A DNA stretch of 64,000 nucleotides, from assembly GCA_041394185.1 (NCBI GenBank), contig JAWKIQ010000001.1:496001-560000 (forward strand). The letters are read 5' to 3'. The stretch comes from Acidimicrobiales bacterium. Lineage in GTDB: Bacteria; Actinomycetota; Acidimicrobiia; Acidimicrobiales; Poriferisodalaceae. Positions 26,464-35,211 of the stretch are shown here, piece after piece. Each line of letters begins with the position of its first letter. Positions within the stretch are counted from its first letter, which is position 1. The translations under genes and the position numbers were made by a program. A model generated the notes under the pieces. That model made no database searches. It saw only the letters and a list, made by a program, of their open reading frames with translations, and was not told where the DNA came from.

Positions 26464-28179
26464 CTAGAGCACGCAGCCGTGGTGTGCCGATGAGACGAGG
26501 CGCATCCACTTGCCGCGCACACTGCCAAGGTCGACGTGGCTTTGTGGCGGCACCCAGTGCGACATCCGCTCGGCCAGTTCCTCGTCGCTCAGCTCGACAT
26601 CGAGCGTTCGAGCGGTTGGGTCGATGACGATGATGTCGTCGTCGCGCACGGCGGCCAGAGGCCCGCCGGTGGCGGCCTCGGGCGATATGTGCCCTATGAG
26701 GATGCCGTGCGACACCCCCGAGAAGCGGCCGTCGGTTATCAACGCGACGTCTGACCCCAGACCTCGTCCCTGCAGCTGGATGGTCAGCATCACCATCTCG
26801 GGCATTCCGGCTCCGCCCACCGGGCCCACGTTGCGCACCACCACCACGCCACCCGGCCGAACGGCACCAGACTTGATACCGGCCATGGCCTCGGGCTCGC
26901 TGTCGAAGACCCGGGCCGGCCCGCGGAACCGACCTCGCTCGAGGGTCTTGCCGCCGAGCTTTAGCACACAACTGTCTGGCGCCAGGTTGCCCTTCAGCAC
27001 GCTGATGTGGTTGTTGGGCGGCGCCAACGGGTTGGTGACGGGCCGCACTATGTCCTGCTGGCCCAGCTCGGCCAGGGTCGGCGTATCGGCGAGGTTCTCG
27101 GCCAGGGTGCGACCGGTGACCGTCATGGCGTCGCCGTGAAGCAAGCCCGCGTCGAGCAGTTCGCGCATCACCACCGGTACACCGCCCAGCTGGTGCAGGG
27201 CGACCATGGCGTAGGGGCCGTGGGGCTGCAGGTTGCCTATCAGCGGTACCTTCTCGCCGACCGCCTGAATGTGGTCGACCGTCAGTGACACCCCTGCCTC
27301 ACGGGCTATCGCCAGCAGGTGCAGGTAGAGGTTTGTCGATCCGCCCATCGCGTACGCGGTGACTATGGCGTTCTCGAACGCTGCCAACGTCATGATGTCT
27401 CGGGGCCTGATGCCGGCTTCGACCAGGTGGGTCAGGGCCAGCACCGACGCGTGTACTTGCGACACCACGTCCGGGTGCACGGGGCCTGCCGCGTTGTGGT
27501 CGGCGGGGTGTGAGGCCCCCAGCGGCAGCATCATGCCCATGGCTTCGGTGATGGTGCTCATGGTGTTGGCCGTGAACATCGCTCCGCATGTGCCGCTGCC
27601 CGGCATGATGCAACTCTCGACCTGTTCGAGGTCTGTGCTGGAGATGCGCCCCGCCTCGTGTGCGGCGCGCGCCTCGGCATAGTCGAGGATCGTCAGGTTG
27701 TTGCCCTTCGAGGCCCACGGCTGGATGGCCACCGAACCCGGCGAGCTGGTGCCGGGGTAAACCACCAGACCGAAGTCGTTGGTGCGCGCCAGGGGCATCA
27801 TGGCGGCCGCCCCGACCTTGTCACAGCCCGAGATCACCAGCATCGCATTGGCGTGGTGGGCCCGATGCCCCAGCTCGATGCAGTCGGCTATCAGGTCGCG
27901 CGACACCAGGCTGAAACCAGCGTTGGGGGTGCCCTGCGTAAGTGCGTCGGAAACGGCAGGGGTTCCGACCAGCAGGCCCTGGGCCCCAACCTCGGCCAGC
28001 GCCGACATGGCCAGGTCTGCGAGTTGGCCCACGCGGTTGTTGCAGCGGTGGGCGTTGGTGAACGGGCTGGCGACCGTGACTATCAGGTCGAGGGCGCGGG
28101 TCCGGTCGGGGTCGAACCCCGCGGCCCTCATCTCGACACGATTGGACCGCCAGTACCGGGTGGAGTCGGGCCCACCCAT
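26464..28179 (-). CDS. IlvD/Edd-family dehydratase (dihydroxy-acid or sugar-acid dehydratase)
   Basis: Predicted 571-residue iron-sulfur dehydratase. Three Cys residues at the positions used for the cluster are visible in HRCNNRVGQLAD, VISGCDKVGAAAMM and GSGTCGAMFTANTMS. VRPVTNPLAPPNNHISVLKGNLAP and DGRFSGVSHG complete the family signature. The enzyme removes water from a 2,3-dihydroxy acid to give a 2-keto acid. The usual IlvD sequence near the second Cys is changed (GTPNAGFSLVSRDLIADC), so it may act on a sugar acid rather than in branched-chain amino acid synthesis; no other ilv gene is near. ATG at 28179 overlaps the stop of the upstream gene (ATGA), indicating coupling. Confidence 0.82.
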   Translation of the reverse strand: MGGPDSTRYWRSNRVEMRAAGFDPDRTRALDLIVTVASPFTNAHRCNNRVGQLADLAMSALAEVGAQGLLVGTPAVSDALTQGTPNAGFSLVSRDLIADCIELGHRAHHANAMLVISGCDKVGAAAMMPLARTNDFGLVVYPGTSSPGSVAIQPWASKGNNLTILDYAEARAAHEAGRISSTDLEQVESCIMPGSGTCGAMFTANTMSTITEAMGMMLPLGASHPADHNAAGPVHPDVVSQVHASVLALTHLVEAGIRPRDIMTLAAFENAIVTAYAMGGSTNLYLHLLAIAREAGVSLTVDHIQAVGEKVPLIGNLQPHGPYAMVALHQLGGVPVVMRELLDAGLLHGDAMTVTGRTLAENLADTPTLAELGQQDIVRPVTNPLAPPNNHISVLKGNLAPDSCVLKLGGKTLERGRFRGPARVFDSEPEAMAGIKSGAVRPGGVVVVRNVGPVGGAGMPEMVMLTIQLQGRGLGSDVALITDGRFSGVSHGILIGHISPEAATGGPLAAVRDDDIIVIDPTARTLDVELSDEELAERMSHWVPPQSHVDLGSVRGKWMRLVSSAHHGCVL

Positions 28180-28745
28180 CAGGGCCGGCGACCCGACATG
28201 GCCAACAGCTGGGCCTGCGCATCTGCGTCGTCGCCAACGTCTACGCGTGCGGCGAACATGCCAGACGATGCCAGATTGTCGGCGTTGGGCGCCATGGCCG
28301 CGGTCACCGCCTCGACCAGTATGGGGTCGAGGCGATCGTCTACGCCGAAGGCCCGGGCCAGGTCCCAGGAATGGATGGTGACGTCGCCCAGCAGACGTCC
28401 GATGCCGTCGTCGACCGTTATCTCACCCCAGAAGCTCTGGACCACCCGTTGCAGAACGCCCGGCTGATCCAGGGCGGCCAGCAGCGACTCGAGAGTTGCG
28501 GCCCACGTTGCCGCCGGGTCGTCGCCTGCGTTGCGCTCGAGGTCTTGCATCGGGCTCATGGTGGGCTCGCGGCCTTCGATCAACGACTCGACATAGCGTT
28601 GCACGGCGTTGACGTGGCCAATAACGTGACGGGCCGTCCAGCCCTCGCAAGGTGACTCGTTCGACCAGGCTTCTGGCGGGGCCAGGCGCACCACGTGGTC
28701 GAATCCGTACAGGGCTCTGGTGTAAAGACGCAGGTTCTGACTCAT
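28179..28745 (-). CDS. TIGR03086-type DinB-like protein (mycothiol-dependent enzyme family)
   Basis: Predicted 188-residue protein of the actinobacterial TIGR03086/maleylpyruvate isomerase-like group. Typical features are SNESPCEGWTARHVIGHVNA near residues 28-47, with the first His of the metal site, and LLGDVTIHSWDLARAFG near 140-156, with the second His of HSWDLARA. The superfamily uses a divalent metal and, in some members, mycothiol as cofactor. No substrate is known for this group. ATG at 28745 is chosen because the frame upstream is antisense to the divergent xanthine dehydrogenase-family gene. It is coupled to the IlvD-family gene by a 4-base overlap. Confidence 0.8.
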   Translation of the reverse strand: MSQNLRLYTRALYGFDHVVRLAPPEAWSNESPCEGWTARHVIGHVNAVQRYVESLIEGREPTMSPMQDLERNAGDDPAATWAATLESLLAALDQPGVLQRVVQSFWGEITVDDGIGRLLGDVTIHSWDLARAFGVDDRLDPILVEAVTAAMAPNADNLASSGMFAARVDVGDDADAQAQLLAMSGRRP

Positions 28746-28837
28746 GGAGCGAACGTACACCGCGTGCGCGAGCCGATGCACCGCTAGGTTTGAGGGGCCG
28801 GCGTGCCGTCGGCGATCGAGCCGATGGGGGAGCGCCA

Positions 28838-31117
28838 GTGAGCATGATCGGAACCCGGGTCGTCCGCAAGGAAGATCCCGAACTGTTGACCGTCGGAGGC
28901 AGGTATGTCGACGACCTGGCACCGTCCGATTCGCTGTTCGTGACGTTCGTGCGTTCGCTGATGGCCCACGCAGAACTGGCCGATGTCGACGTCAGCGAAG
29001 CCCGCGACATGCCGGGCGTCGTGGCCGTCTACACCGTCGACGACCTGGGCCTCAACGACATGGCACCGGGTAACCCCATGATCAACGCGTCGATGGGTCG
29101 ACCGGTGATGGCCCGGGGCCGGGTGCGGTTCGTGGGCGAGCCCATCGTGGCCATCGTCAGCCAAACGCGGGCCCAGGGGGTCGACGCTGCCGAGATGGTG
29201 TTTGTCGACTACGAACCTCTCGAGGCCCTGGTCGACGTGAGTCGCTCGGCCACCGACGAGCTGCTGTTGTTCGCCGACGCGGGAACCAACACCAGCCTGG
29301 CGATGCCTTCGGCCAACCAGGACGACATCTTCGCCGACTGCGAGGTCACGGTCGGCCTGCACTACAAGAACCACCGTCAGGCGCCTTGCCCCATAGAACC
29401 CCGATCGACTGTGTCGTCGTGGTCGGCCGGTGAAGACGGCCGCCCCAGGCTCACACAGTGGTCGTGCACCCAGTTCCCGCACGGGGCGCGAGACGCACTG
29501 GCCGCAGGTTTGGGCGTCGACAAGGACCAGGTTCACGTCATCACCCCAGACGTGGGCGGCGGTTTCGGTGCCAAGAGTGGTGCCTATCCAGAGGACCTGG
29601 TGGTGGCGGCCATCGCCAGGGATCTCGATCGACCGATTCGGTGGACCGAGACGCGCTCGGAGAGCATGACCGGCCTGGTGCACGGTCGCGGCTGGACCGT
29701 CGACGCTCGCATCGGTGGCAGCCGTGATGGCAACGTGACATCGCTCGAGGTGCGGATCCTGGCCGACGCCGGCGCCTACCCGGCCATCGGGTCGGTGTTG
29801 CCGTTCTTCGGCAGCGTCATGGCCACCGGCGTATACGACATTCCCAAGGTCGATGTCGCATCCAGGTCTGTGGTCACCAACACCGTTCCGATGGGTGCGT
29901 ACCGGGGAGCGGGTCGGCCCGAGGCGGCCCTCACCATCGAACGCATGATGGACATGTACGCCGCCGAGATCGGCATGGATCCCGCCGAGCTTCGCAGGCG
30001 CAACTTCGTCGCCCCCGAGGCCTTTCCGTTCACGAGCCCCACCGGCGCAGCCATGGACTCTGGGCAATACGAAAAGGCCCTGGACGCCGTGATGTCGGCG
30101 GCCGGCTACGAGCAGCTCAGGGCAGAACAGGCCCGTCGACGCAGCGACCCTGCCGCCAAGCAACTCGGGCTGGGTTGGTCGGCCTATGTCGAGATCGCCA
30201 ACCCGATGGGGTCGGGTGAGTTCGGCAGCATCCAGATCAACAACGACGGCAGTGCGTTGGTGCTGACGGGTTCGTCGGCCCATGGCCAGGGTCACCACAC
30301 CTCGTTCGCACAGCTGGCTGCTGACCTCACCGGCATTCCGTTCGACCGCATCGAGGTTCGCCACGGCGACACCGACGAGGTGAAACGAGGCGGTGGCACG
30401 GGCGGCTCGCGTTCGTTGCAGGCCGGTGGCAGCGCGGTGTGGGAGGCGACCGAGGCCGTCGTCGAGAAGGCCAAGCACGCGGCTGCCGCTCTGCTGGAGG
30501 CGAACCCAGCCGACATCGTCCTCGACACCGACACTGGCTCGTTCTCGGTTGCCGGAACTCCGGCGGTTTCGACAGGGTGGGCCGACATCGCCACCCACAT
30601 CGAACAGTCCGAGGGCGCGCCGCTGCAGGCCGAGGCCGACTTCACGCCGGGCGGTGCGACCTTTCCCTTTGGTGTGCACCTGTGTGTGGTCGAGGTCGAT
30701 CCCGGAACCGGTGGTGTCGAGATAGTTCGTTATGTCGCCTGCGACGACGCCGGCACCATCGTCAACCCGATGATCGTCGAAGGTCAGGTGCACGGCGGCA
30801 TCGCATCCGGAGCGCTCCATGCCCTGATGGAAGAGTTCGTCTACGACGAAGACGGAAACCCTCTGACGGCCAACTTCATGGACTATGCGCTTGGCTCGGC
30901 GGCCGAGCTGCCCAGCTTCGAGCGCCTGGTTCAGGAGACACCGACAGACCGCAACCCCCTGGGGTCCAAGGGCATCGGCGAGTCGGGCACCATCGGTGCC
31001 GGCCCGGCGGTGCAGAACGCGGTGGTCGACGCCCTGTCTCATCTGGGTGTCAGGCACGTCGACATTCCGGTGACGCCGCAGAGGGTGTGGCGAACACTCC
31101 AGTCGACAGGGGCCTGA
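28838..31117 (+). CDS. Xanthine dehydrogenase-family molybdopterin-binding subunit (CoxL form II-like), orphan
   Basis: Predicted 759-residue molybdenum hydroxylase large subunit. The N-terminal a/b-hammerhead domain has GGRYVDDLAPSDSLFVTFVR and RVRFVGEPIVAIV. The molybdenum-binding part shows DVGGGFGAKSGAYPEDLVVA, AYRGAGRPEAALTIERMMD, GSSAHGQGHHTSFAQLAADL and GIGESGTIGAGPAVQNAVVD, with the catalytic Glu in GESG. AYRGAGR marks form II; true CO dehydrogenase form I carries AYxCSFR. The FAD (medium) and 2Fe-2S (small) subunit genes are not adjacent, though they usually are. GTG at 28838 follows GGGGGA; ATG two codons later is the alternative. The Gfo/Idh/MocA gene starts 1 bp after its stop. 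Confidence 0.87.
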   Translation: MSMIGTRVVRKEDPELLTVGGRYVDDLAPSDSLFVTFVRSLMAHAELADVDVSEARDMPGVVAVYTVDDLGLNDMAPGNPMINASMGRPVMARGRVRFVGEPIVAIVSQTRAQGVDAAEMVFVDYEPLEALVDVSRSATDELLLFADAGTNTSLAMPSANQDDIFADCEVTVGLHYKNHRQAPCPIEPRSTVSSWSAGEDGRPRLTQWSCTQFPHGARDALAAGLGVDKDQVHVITPDVGGGFGAKSGAYPEDLVVAAIARDLDRPIRWTETRSESMTGLVHGRGWTVDARIGGSRDGNVTSLEVRILADAGAYPAIGSVLPFFGSVMATGVYDIPKVDVASRSVVTNTVPMGAYRGAGRPEAALTIERMMDMYAAEIGMDPAELRRRNFVAPEAFPFTSPTGAAMDSGQYEKALDAVMSAAGYEQLRAEQARRRSDPAAKQLGLGWSAYVEIANPMGSGEFGSIQINNDGSALVLTGSSAHGQGHHTSFAQLAADLTGIPFDRIEVRHGDTDEVKRGGGTGGSRSLQAGGSAVWEATEAVVEKAKHAAAALLEANPADIVLDTDTGSFSVAGTPAVSTGWADIATHIEQSEGAPLQAEADFTPGGATFPFGVHLCVVEVDPGTGGVEIVRYVACDDAGTIVNPMIVEGQVHGGIASGALHALMEEFVYDEDGNPLTANFMDYALGSAAELPSFERLVQETPTDRNPLGSKGIGESGTIGAGPAVQNAVVDALSHLGVRHVDIPVTPQRVWRTLQSTGA

Positions 31118-31118
31118 C

Positions 31119-32120
31119 ATGGCCGAGCTGCCGCCGCTGCGGATGGGGGTGCTTGGCGCGGCCAAGATCTCGGCGAGCGCGCTCTACCACCCGGTGGCCA
31201 CCAATCCAGACGTCGAGCTGGTGGCCATCGCTGCCCGCGACCGAGGCCGAGCCCAGCAACATGCCGCCGAGCACTCGATCGCCTCGGTGGAGGACACCTA
31301 CGAAGACGTCCTGGCCCGCGACGACATCGACGCCATCTTCAATCCGTTGCCCATAAGCCTCCATCACCAGTGGACAATCGCCGCGCTTCAGGCCGGCAAG
31401 CACGTGTTGTGCGAGAAGCCCTTTGCTTCCAACGCAGCCCAGGCCGCCGAGATGGTGGCTGTGGGTCGCAACGAGGGGCGGGTGCTCGTCGAGGCCTTCC
31501 ACTGGCGCTATCACCCCATGGCGACGCGTATCGACGAGCTGGTCGACGCGGTGGGCGGGGCGACTCGCATCGATGCGTTGTTCAATGCACCTGTGCCCGC
31601 CGACGACGCGGTGCGCCGGTCATGGGAACTCTCGGGCGGCGCCCTGATGGACCTCGGCTGCTATCCGGTTCAGTGGACCCGGTTCGCGGCCCGGGCCGAG
31701 CCCACGAACATCCAGGCCCGCATGCGCACACACGCTCCGACCGGAAGCGAGCTGGTCGACTCCCAAACCGAGCTGTGGCTCGAGTTCTCGGGCGGGTGCG
31801 TGGCTCATGTGTCGACCAGCATGGACGACGAGTTCGCGGCACATCTGGCGGTCGAGGGTCCAAACGGCAGGTTCGTGGTTCACAACCCGCTGGCGCCTCA
31901 CATGGGCAACCGCATCGACATCGAGCTGAACGGCCGGTCGTCGACCGAGACCGTCGAGGGGCTCACCACCTACCAGCATCAGATGGCGGCGTTCGTCGAT
32001 GCCGTGCGCAACGGGGTCGCCGTGCCCACGGGTGGCGCCGACTCTGTCGCAACGATGCTGGTCATCGATCGGGCTTATGTGGCTGCTGGGCTGCCGCGCC
32101 GGGGTTCTGCGTTGAACTGA
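31119..32120 (+). CDS. Gfo/Idh/MocA-family oxidoreductase
   Basis: Predicted 333-residue NAD(P)-dependent dehydrogenase. The Rossmann start is LRMGVLGAAKISASALYHP, and the family motif appears as HVLCEKPFASNAAQA at about residues 93-107, with the Lys of EKP. AFHWRYHPMATRIDELV and the SGGALMDLGCYPVQWTRF segment, with the His/Cys-Tyr region of the catalytic site, follow. It resembles trans-1,2-dihydrobenzene-1,2-diol dehydrogenase and related sugar or inositol oxidoreductases. It starts 1 bp after the molybdenum-enzyme gene, so the two are surely one transcript. Its 3' end overlaps the convergent rhodanese gene by 46 bp. Confidence 0.87.
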   Translation: MAELPPLRMGVLGAAKISASALYHPVATNPDVELVAIAARDRGRAQQHAAEHSIASVEDTYEDVLARDDIDAIFNPLPISLHHQWTIAALQAGKHVLCEKPFASNAAQAAEMVAVGRNEGRVLVEAFHWRYHPMATRIDELVDAVGGATRIDALFNAPVPADDAVRRSWELSGGALMDLGCYPVQWTRFAARAEPTNIQARMRTHAPTGSELVDSQTELWLEFSGGCVAHVSTSMDDEFAAHLAVEGPNGRFVVHNPLAPHMGNRIDIELNGRSSTETVEGLTTYQHQMAAFVDAVRNGVAVPTGGADSVATMLVIDRAYVAAGLPRRGSALN

Positions 32121-32554
32121 CCCGGTGCACTGGCGCCGCCCAGCCCGAAGCCCAGGCTCAGCCGCGGACCAGCTCGAACCCCGTCGAGCCAGCCTGTGGC
32201 GCCGCCGATCATCTTCTTGACCGGCCTGCCGGCTTGGGCCAGCCTCAAAGCGGCGCGGTCGGCGCCGTTGCAGTGGGGTCCGGCGCAGTAGACCACGAAC
32301 ACGGTCTCGTCCGGATACTCGTCGAGCACACCGCTGCCGAGTTCGCGGTGCGGAATGTGTACCGCGCCTGCGATGTGGCCCTGCTCCCAGGCCCCCTTGC
32401 CCCTGACATCCACAAGCACGAAGTCGGCCTCGCCCGCCGACAGCACCTCGTGCACGTCCCAGCAATCGGTCTCGAAGCCGAGCAGGGCGGCGAAGTGCTC
32501 GATGGCATCTGCAGGGGCGGCGGCCGGGTGAGCGGTGACAACGGATTTCGACAT
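32075..32554 (-). CDS. Rhodanese-domain protein
   Basis: Predicted 159-residue single-domain rhodanese. VLVDVRGKGAWEQGHIAGAVHIPH is the CH2A-like signature and VYCAGPHCNGADRAALRLA holds the active-site Cys in a six-residue loop, followed by KKMIGGATGWLDG. It would transfer sulfane sulfur or act on a related oxyanion. The final about 25 residues beyond the domain (GFGLGGASAPGQF) are low-complexity and overlap the convergent oxidoreductase gene. It is divergent from the FtrA-like regulator; this regulator-rhodanese pairing recurs in many genomes. A palindrome covers its ATG. Confidence 0.85.
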   Translation of the reverse strand: MSKSVVTAHPAAAPADAIEHFAALLGFETDCWDVHEVLSAGEADFVLVDVRGKGAWEQGHIAGAVHIPHRELGSGVLDEYPDETVFVVYCAGPHCNGADRAALRLAQAGRPVKKMIGGATGWLDGVRAGPRLSLGFGLGGASAPGQFNAEPRRGSPAAT

Positions 32555-32568
32555 GTGCACATGTTGAA
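32547..32568. promoter_or_regulatory. Palindrome between rhodanese and ftrA-like genes (candidate operator)
   Basis: A perfect 14-bp palindrome, ACATGTGCACATGT, spans 32551-32564. With flanking TTC and GAA and one mismatched pair it extends to 32547-32568. It covers the rhodanese start codon (32554-32552) and lies about 32 bp before the regulator's ATG. The site is well placed for control of both genes by the FtrA-like protein. Confidence 0.5.
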
Positions 32569-32599
32569 GGAGCCGACCCGCTCTGCGACAGTGGCTCGA

Positions 32600-33583
32600 A
32601 TGCCAATGATCAATAAGATCCTGCCAATGCGCCCGAACAACCGCAGCGTCGTTGCGCTGGCCTACGACGGGCTCTGTCTGTTCGAGTTCGGCATCGCCAG
32701 CGAACTGTTCGGCCTGCCCCGGCCCGAGTTCGACTTCGATTGGTACGAGTTCTCGGTGGTGGGGGTCGATTCGGCGCCGTTGCGGTCGTTGGGCGGGGTC
32801 ACCATGGCCGCCGCGAACGACCTGAAGGTGCTGTCGTCTGCGGGAACCATCGTGGTGCCGGGATGGCGCGACGTGCACCAGCCCGTGCCCGACGAGTTGA
32901 AAGCGGCCATCGTGGAGGGCCACCACAACGGGGCGCGGGTGATGTCGATCTGCTCGGGCGTGTTCGTGTTGGCCGCCACCGGGCTGCTGGATGGTCTGCA
33001 GGCGACCACACACTGGCGCTACACCGACTTGCTGGCCCAGATGTACCCGGCCATCGATGTCAGACCCGATGTGTTGTATATCGACAACGGCACGGTGCTG
33101 ACCTCGGCTGGCAGCGCGGCAGGACTCGACTTGGGCATCCATCTGATACGCCGCGACTTCGGAGCCGACGTCGCCAACTCGGTTGCACGTCGCCTGGTCA
33201 TGCCCGCCCACCGCGAGGGTGGCCAGGCCCAGTTCATCAACCGCCCACCCGACGACCTCAGCGGCGACGGCTCGCTGGCTGCGGTGGCTCAGTGGTGCCT
33301 GACAAACCTCGATCAGCGCCTGACCGTGGACGATCTCGCCGACCGGGCTTCGATGTCTGCGCGAACGTTCGCCAGGCGATTCCGCTCGCAGTTCGGCACC
33401 AGCCCACACCGCTGGATCCTCCACCAGCGGGTGCAAGAGGCGCAGCGGTTGCTCGAGGCGACCGAGTTCTCGATCGAGCGCATCGCAATCTTGTGCGGCT
33501 TTGGTTCGGCGGCGACGCTGCGCCACCACTTCGGCAGGGTGGTGGGTACCAGCCCCTCGGCGTATCGCCGGGCGTTTGGTTGA
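32600..33583 (+). CDS. GlxA/FtrA-type transcriptional regulator (DJ-1/PfpI domain + AraC HTH)
   Basis: Predicted 327-residue regulator. Residues about 15-185 are a DJ-1/PfpI (amidase-like) sensor domain; the nucleophile-elbow Cys is in VMSICSGVFVLAATGLLDG. Residues about 225-320 form two AraC helix-turn-helix motifs: RLTVDDLADRASMSARTFARRF and FSIERIAILCGFGSAATLRHHF. The layout and the divergent rhodanese neighbour match FtrA-like regulators. The signal sensed is unknown. ATG at 32600 is taken; ATG codons at 32606 and 32627 are alternatives and none has a strong ribosome site. Confidence 0.87.
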   Translation: MPMINKILPMRPNNRSVVALAYDGLCLFEFGIASELFGLPRPEFDFDWYEFSVVGVDSAPLRSLGGVTMAAANDLKVLSSAGTIVVPGWRDVHQPVPDELKAAIVEGHHNGARVMSICSGVFVLAATGLLDGLQATTHWRYTDLLAQMYPAIDVRPDVLYIDNGTVLTSAGSAAGLDLGIHLIRRDFGADVANSVARRLVMPAHREGGQAQFINRPPDDLSGDGSLAAVAQWCLTNLDQRLTVDDLADRASMSARTFARRFRSQFGTSPHRWILHQRVQEAQRLLEATEFSIERIAILCGFGSAATLRHHFGRVVGTSPSAYRRAFG

Positions 33584-33610
33584 CCCGGCGCTTGGCGACA
33601 TCATTGTCGG

Positions 33611-34339
33611 GTGACCGCGCCCGACCGTCCCCCCAGGCCCTTGCCGCCCATCGACATCATCGACCACGCCGACTCGCCGCGGCCGGCTCGGCCGGCGGCC
33701 ACAGCAGTTCTGCTGCGCGACACACCCGACGGCGTCGAGGTGCTGATGATCCGGCGCAACTCGAAGACAGCGTTCGGTGGCATGTGGGCTTTTCCGGGCG
33801 GTGTGATCGAACCAGAAGATGTTCCGCCCGGCACGGCGCCAGATCCGTTGCCGGCGGCCCGGGCGGCAGCGGTGCGAGAGACGAGGGAAGAGGTGGGGCT
33901 AGCCCTCGACCCCAACTCGCTGACCTGGCTGAGCCACTGGCTTCCGCCCGCCGATTCGCCCGCCAGGTTCTCGACGTGGTTCTTCGCCGCGCCGGTGCCA
34001 CCAGGCAGCGTCGAGATCGATGGTGGTGAGGTCCACGAGCACCGGTGGTTTGCGCCCCAGCGCGCCATGGCAGAGCGCGACGCGGGCAACATCTCATTGG
34101 TGACCCCAACGTTCGTGACCTTGTTCGCGCTGGCACGGCATAGGTCGGTCGAGTCGGTCATGGCCAGCGACGGGCCGCTGTTCTATGCAACCAGGCTGGG
34201 CCAAACGGCGTCGGGGGTGCGGGTGTGCATGTACCCGGGAGACGCGGGCTACGACAGCGGCGAGGTCGACGCTGCCGGCACCATGCACCGACTGGTGATG
34301 GACGACACCGACGGTTGGCGCTGGCTCGACACCCGCTAG
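33611..34339 (+). CDS. Nudix hydrolase (NUDT19-like)
   Basis: Predicted 242-residue Nudix-fold pyrophosphohydrolase. The Nudix box is present but interrupted: AFPGGVIEPED, then a proline-rich insert of about 15 residues, then AAVRETREEVGLAL with the metal-binding REXREE. This insert and the length are typical of the NUDT19/RP2 group, which in eukaryotes hydrolyses CoA or acyl-CoA; the bacterial substrate is unknown. A short proline-rich N-terminus and a C-terminal about 60-residue tail flank the domain. GTG at 33611 follows the regulator by 27 bp. Its TAG stop shares the tetranucleotide CTAG with the stop of the convergent MscS gene. Confidence 0.85.
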   Translation: MTAPDRPPRPLPPIDIIDHADSPRPARPAATAVLLRDTPDGVEVLMIRRNSKTAFGGMWAFPGGVIEPEDVPPGTAPDPLPAARAAAVRETREEVGLALDPNSLTWLSHWLPPADSPARFSTWFFAAPVPPGSVEIDGGEVHEHRWFAPQRAMAERDAGNISLVTPTFVTLFALARHRSVESVMASDGPLFYATRLGQTASGVRVCMYPGDAGYDSGEVDAAGTMHRLVMDDTDGWRWLDTR

Positions 34340-35211
34340 CGCTGCTGGTCGTCGATGTTTGCGGAATCGGGCGGAAAGTGCAGCACCCGTTGGGGGAACG
34401 GGATCTCGATTCCGGCTTCTTCGTAGGCCTCGGCGATGGCCACATTGACGTTGTGCCTGACTCGCCACAGTTCGGCGATGCTGGGCTGGTGCCAATAGCG
34501 CACGGCCAGGTCGATCGACGACGAGCCGAACCCCTCGACGTAGACCTCGACCCGGGGAGTGTCGAGCACGCCACTGCAACCGACGACCGCGGAGCGGGTC
34601 ACCTCGGTGGCGTGGCGGAGGTCGGTGCCATAGGCGACGCCGACGGCCACCGTGGTGCGCCGACGACCCAACTGGGTGTGGTTGGTGATCGGGTTCTTGA
34701 TGACGGACGCGCTGGGAATGCGCACCGTCTCGCCGTCGGGTGTGCGCACGGTGACGGTACGCGCATCGATGGCCAACACCCGACCCTCTTGGCCGTCGGC
34801 CACGATCTCGTCGTCGGGGCCGAACGGGCGCCGAACCTGCAAGATGATGCCGGCGACGAAGTTCTCGAGGATGTCCTGAAGGGCGAACGCCACGGCAATG
34901 CCGATGATGCCGAGGGCGCCAAGCACTGGACCAACCGCGATTCCCAACGACTCCAGCGCATAGACCAGACCAAAGGTGATGATGACGTAGCCGGTGACAC
35001 GTCCGAGCAGGTCGCCCAGGAACGCGTCGGCCCGGCCGCGGCTGACCAGCCGCTTGACCGCCAACTTCACCAGCCGCGACAGCACCAGCGCCGCGGCGAA
35101 GATGATGACCGCTTGGGCGTAGTCCCAAGGGCCCAGCCCGTCACCATTGATCGCAGACGAGATCTGCTCGACGTCTACGTCCTGGGCTCGAATGGTGACC
35201 GCGAAGTTCAA
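34336..35211 (-). CDS. Small-conductance mechanosensitive channel (MscS family)
   Basis: Predicted 291-residue membrane channel. Three membrane helices lie at about residues 25-45, 68-90 and 95-120. The pore-lining TM3 reads GALGIIGIAVAFALQDILEN followed by FVAGIILQVRRPFGPDDEIV, the MscS hallmark. The cytoplasmic beta and alpha/beta domains follow (RTVTVRTPDGETVRIPSASV, NHTQLGRR). The channel opens with membrane tension and releases solutes on osmotic downshock. The start appears to be TTG at 35211 overlapping the TGA of the flavin reductase gene (TTGA); no ATG or GTG lies nearby in frame, so translation probably depends on coupling. Confidence 0.83.
   Translation of the reverse strand: MNFAVTIRAQDVDVEQISSAINGDGLGPWDYAQAVIIFAAALVLSRLVKLAVKRLVSRGRADAFLGDLLGRVTGYVIITFGLVYALESLGIAVGPVLGALGIIGIAVAFALQDILENFVAGIILQVRRPFGPDDEIVADGQEGRVLAIDARTVTVRTPDGETVRIPSASVIKNPITNHTQLGRRRTTVAVGVAYGTDLRHATEVTRSAVVGCSGVLDTPRVEVYVEGFGSSSIDLAVRYWHQPSIAELWRVRHNVNVAIAEAYEEAGIEIPFPQRVLHFPPDSANIDDQQR

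Noticed and set aside
28838..31117. True aerobic CO dehydrogenase large subunit
   Set aside because: It has AYRGAGR instead of the form I AYxCSFR motif and lacks the partner subunits.
28784..31165. 793-codon minus-strand open frame opposite the CoxL-like gene
   Set aside because: Shadow of the plus-strand gene; composition is typical of antisense translation in high-GC DNA.
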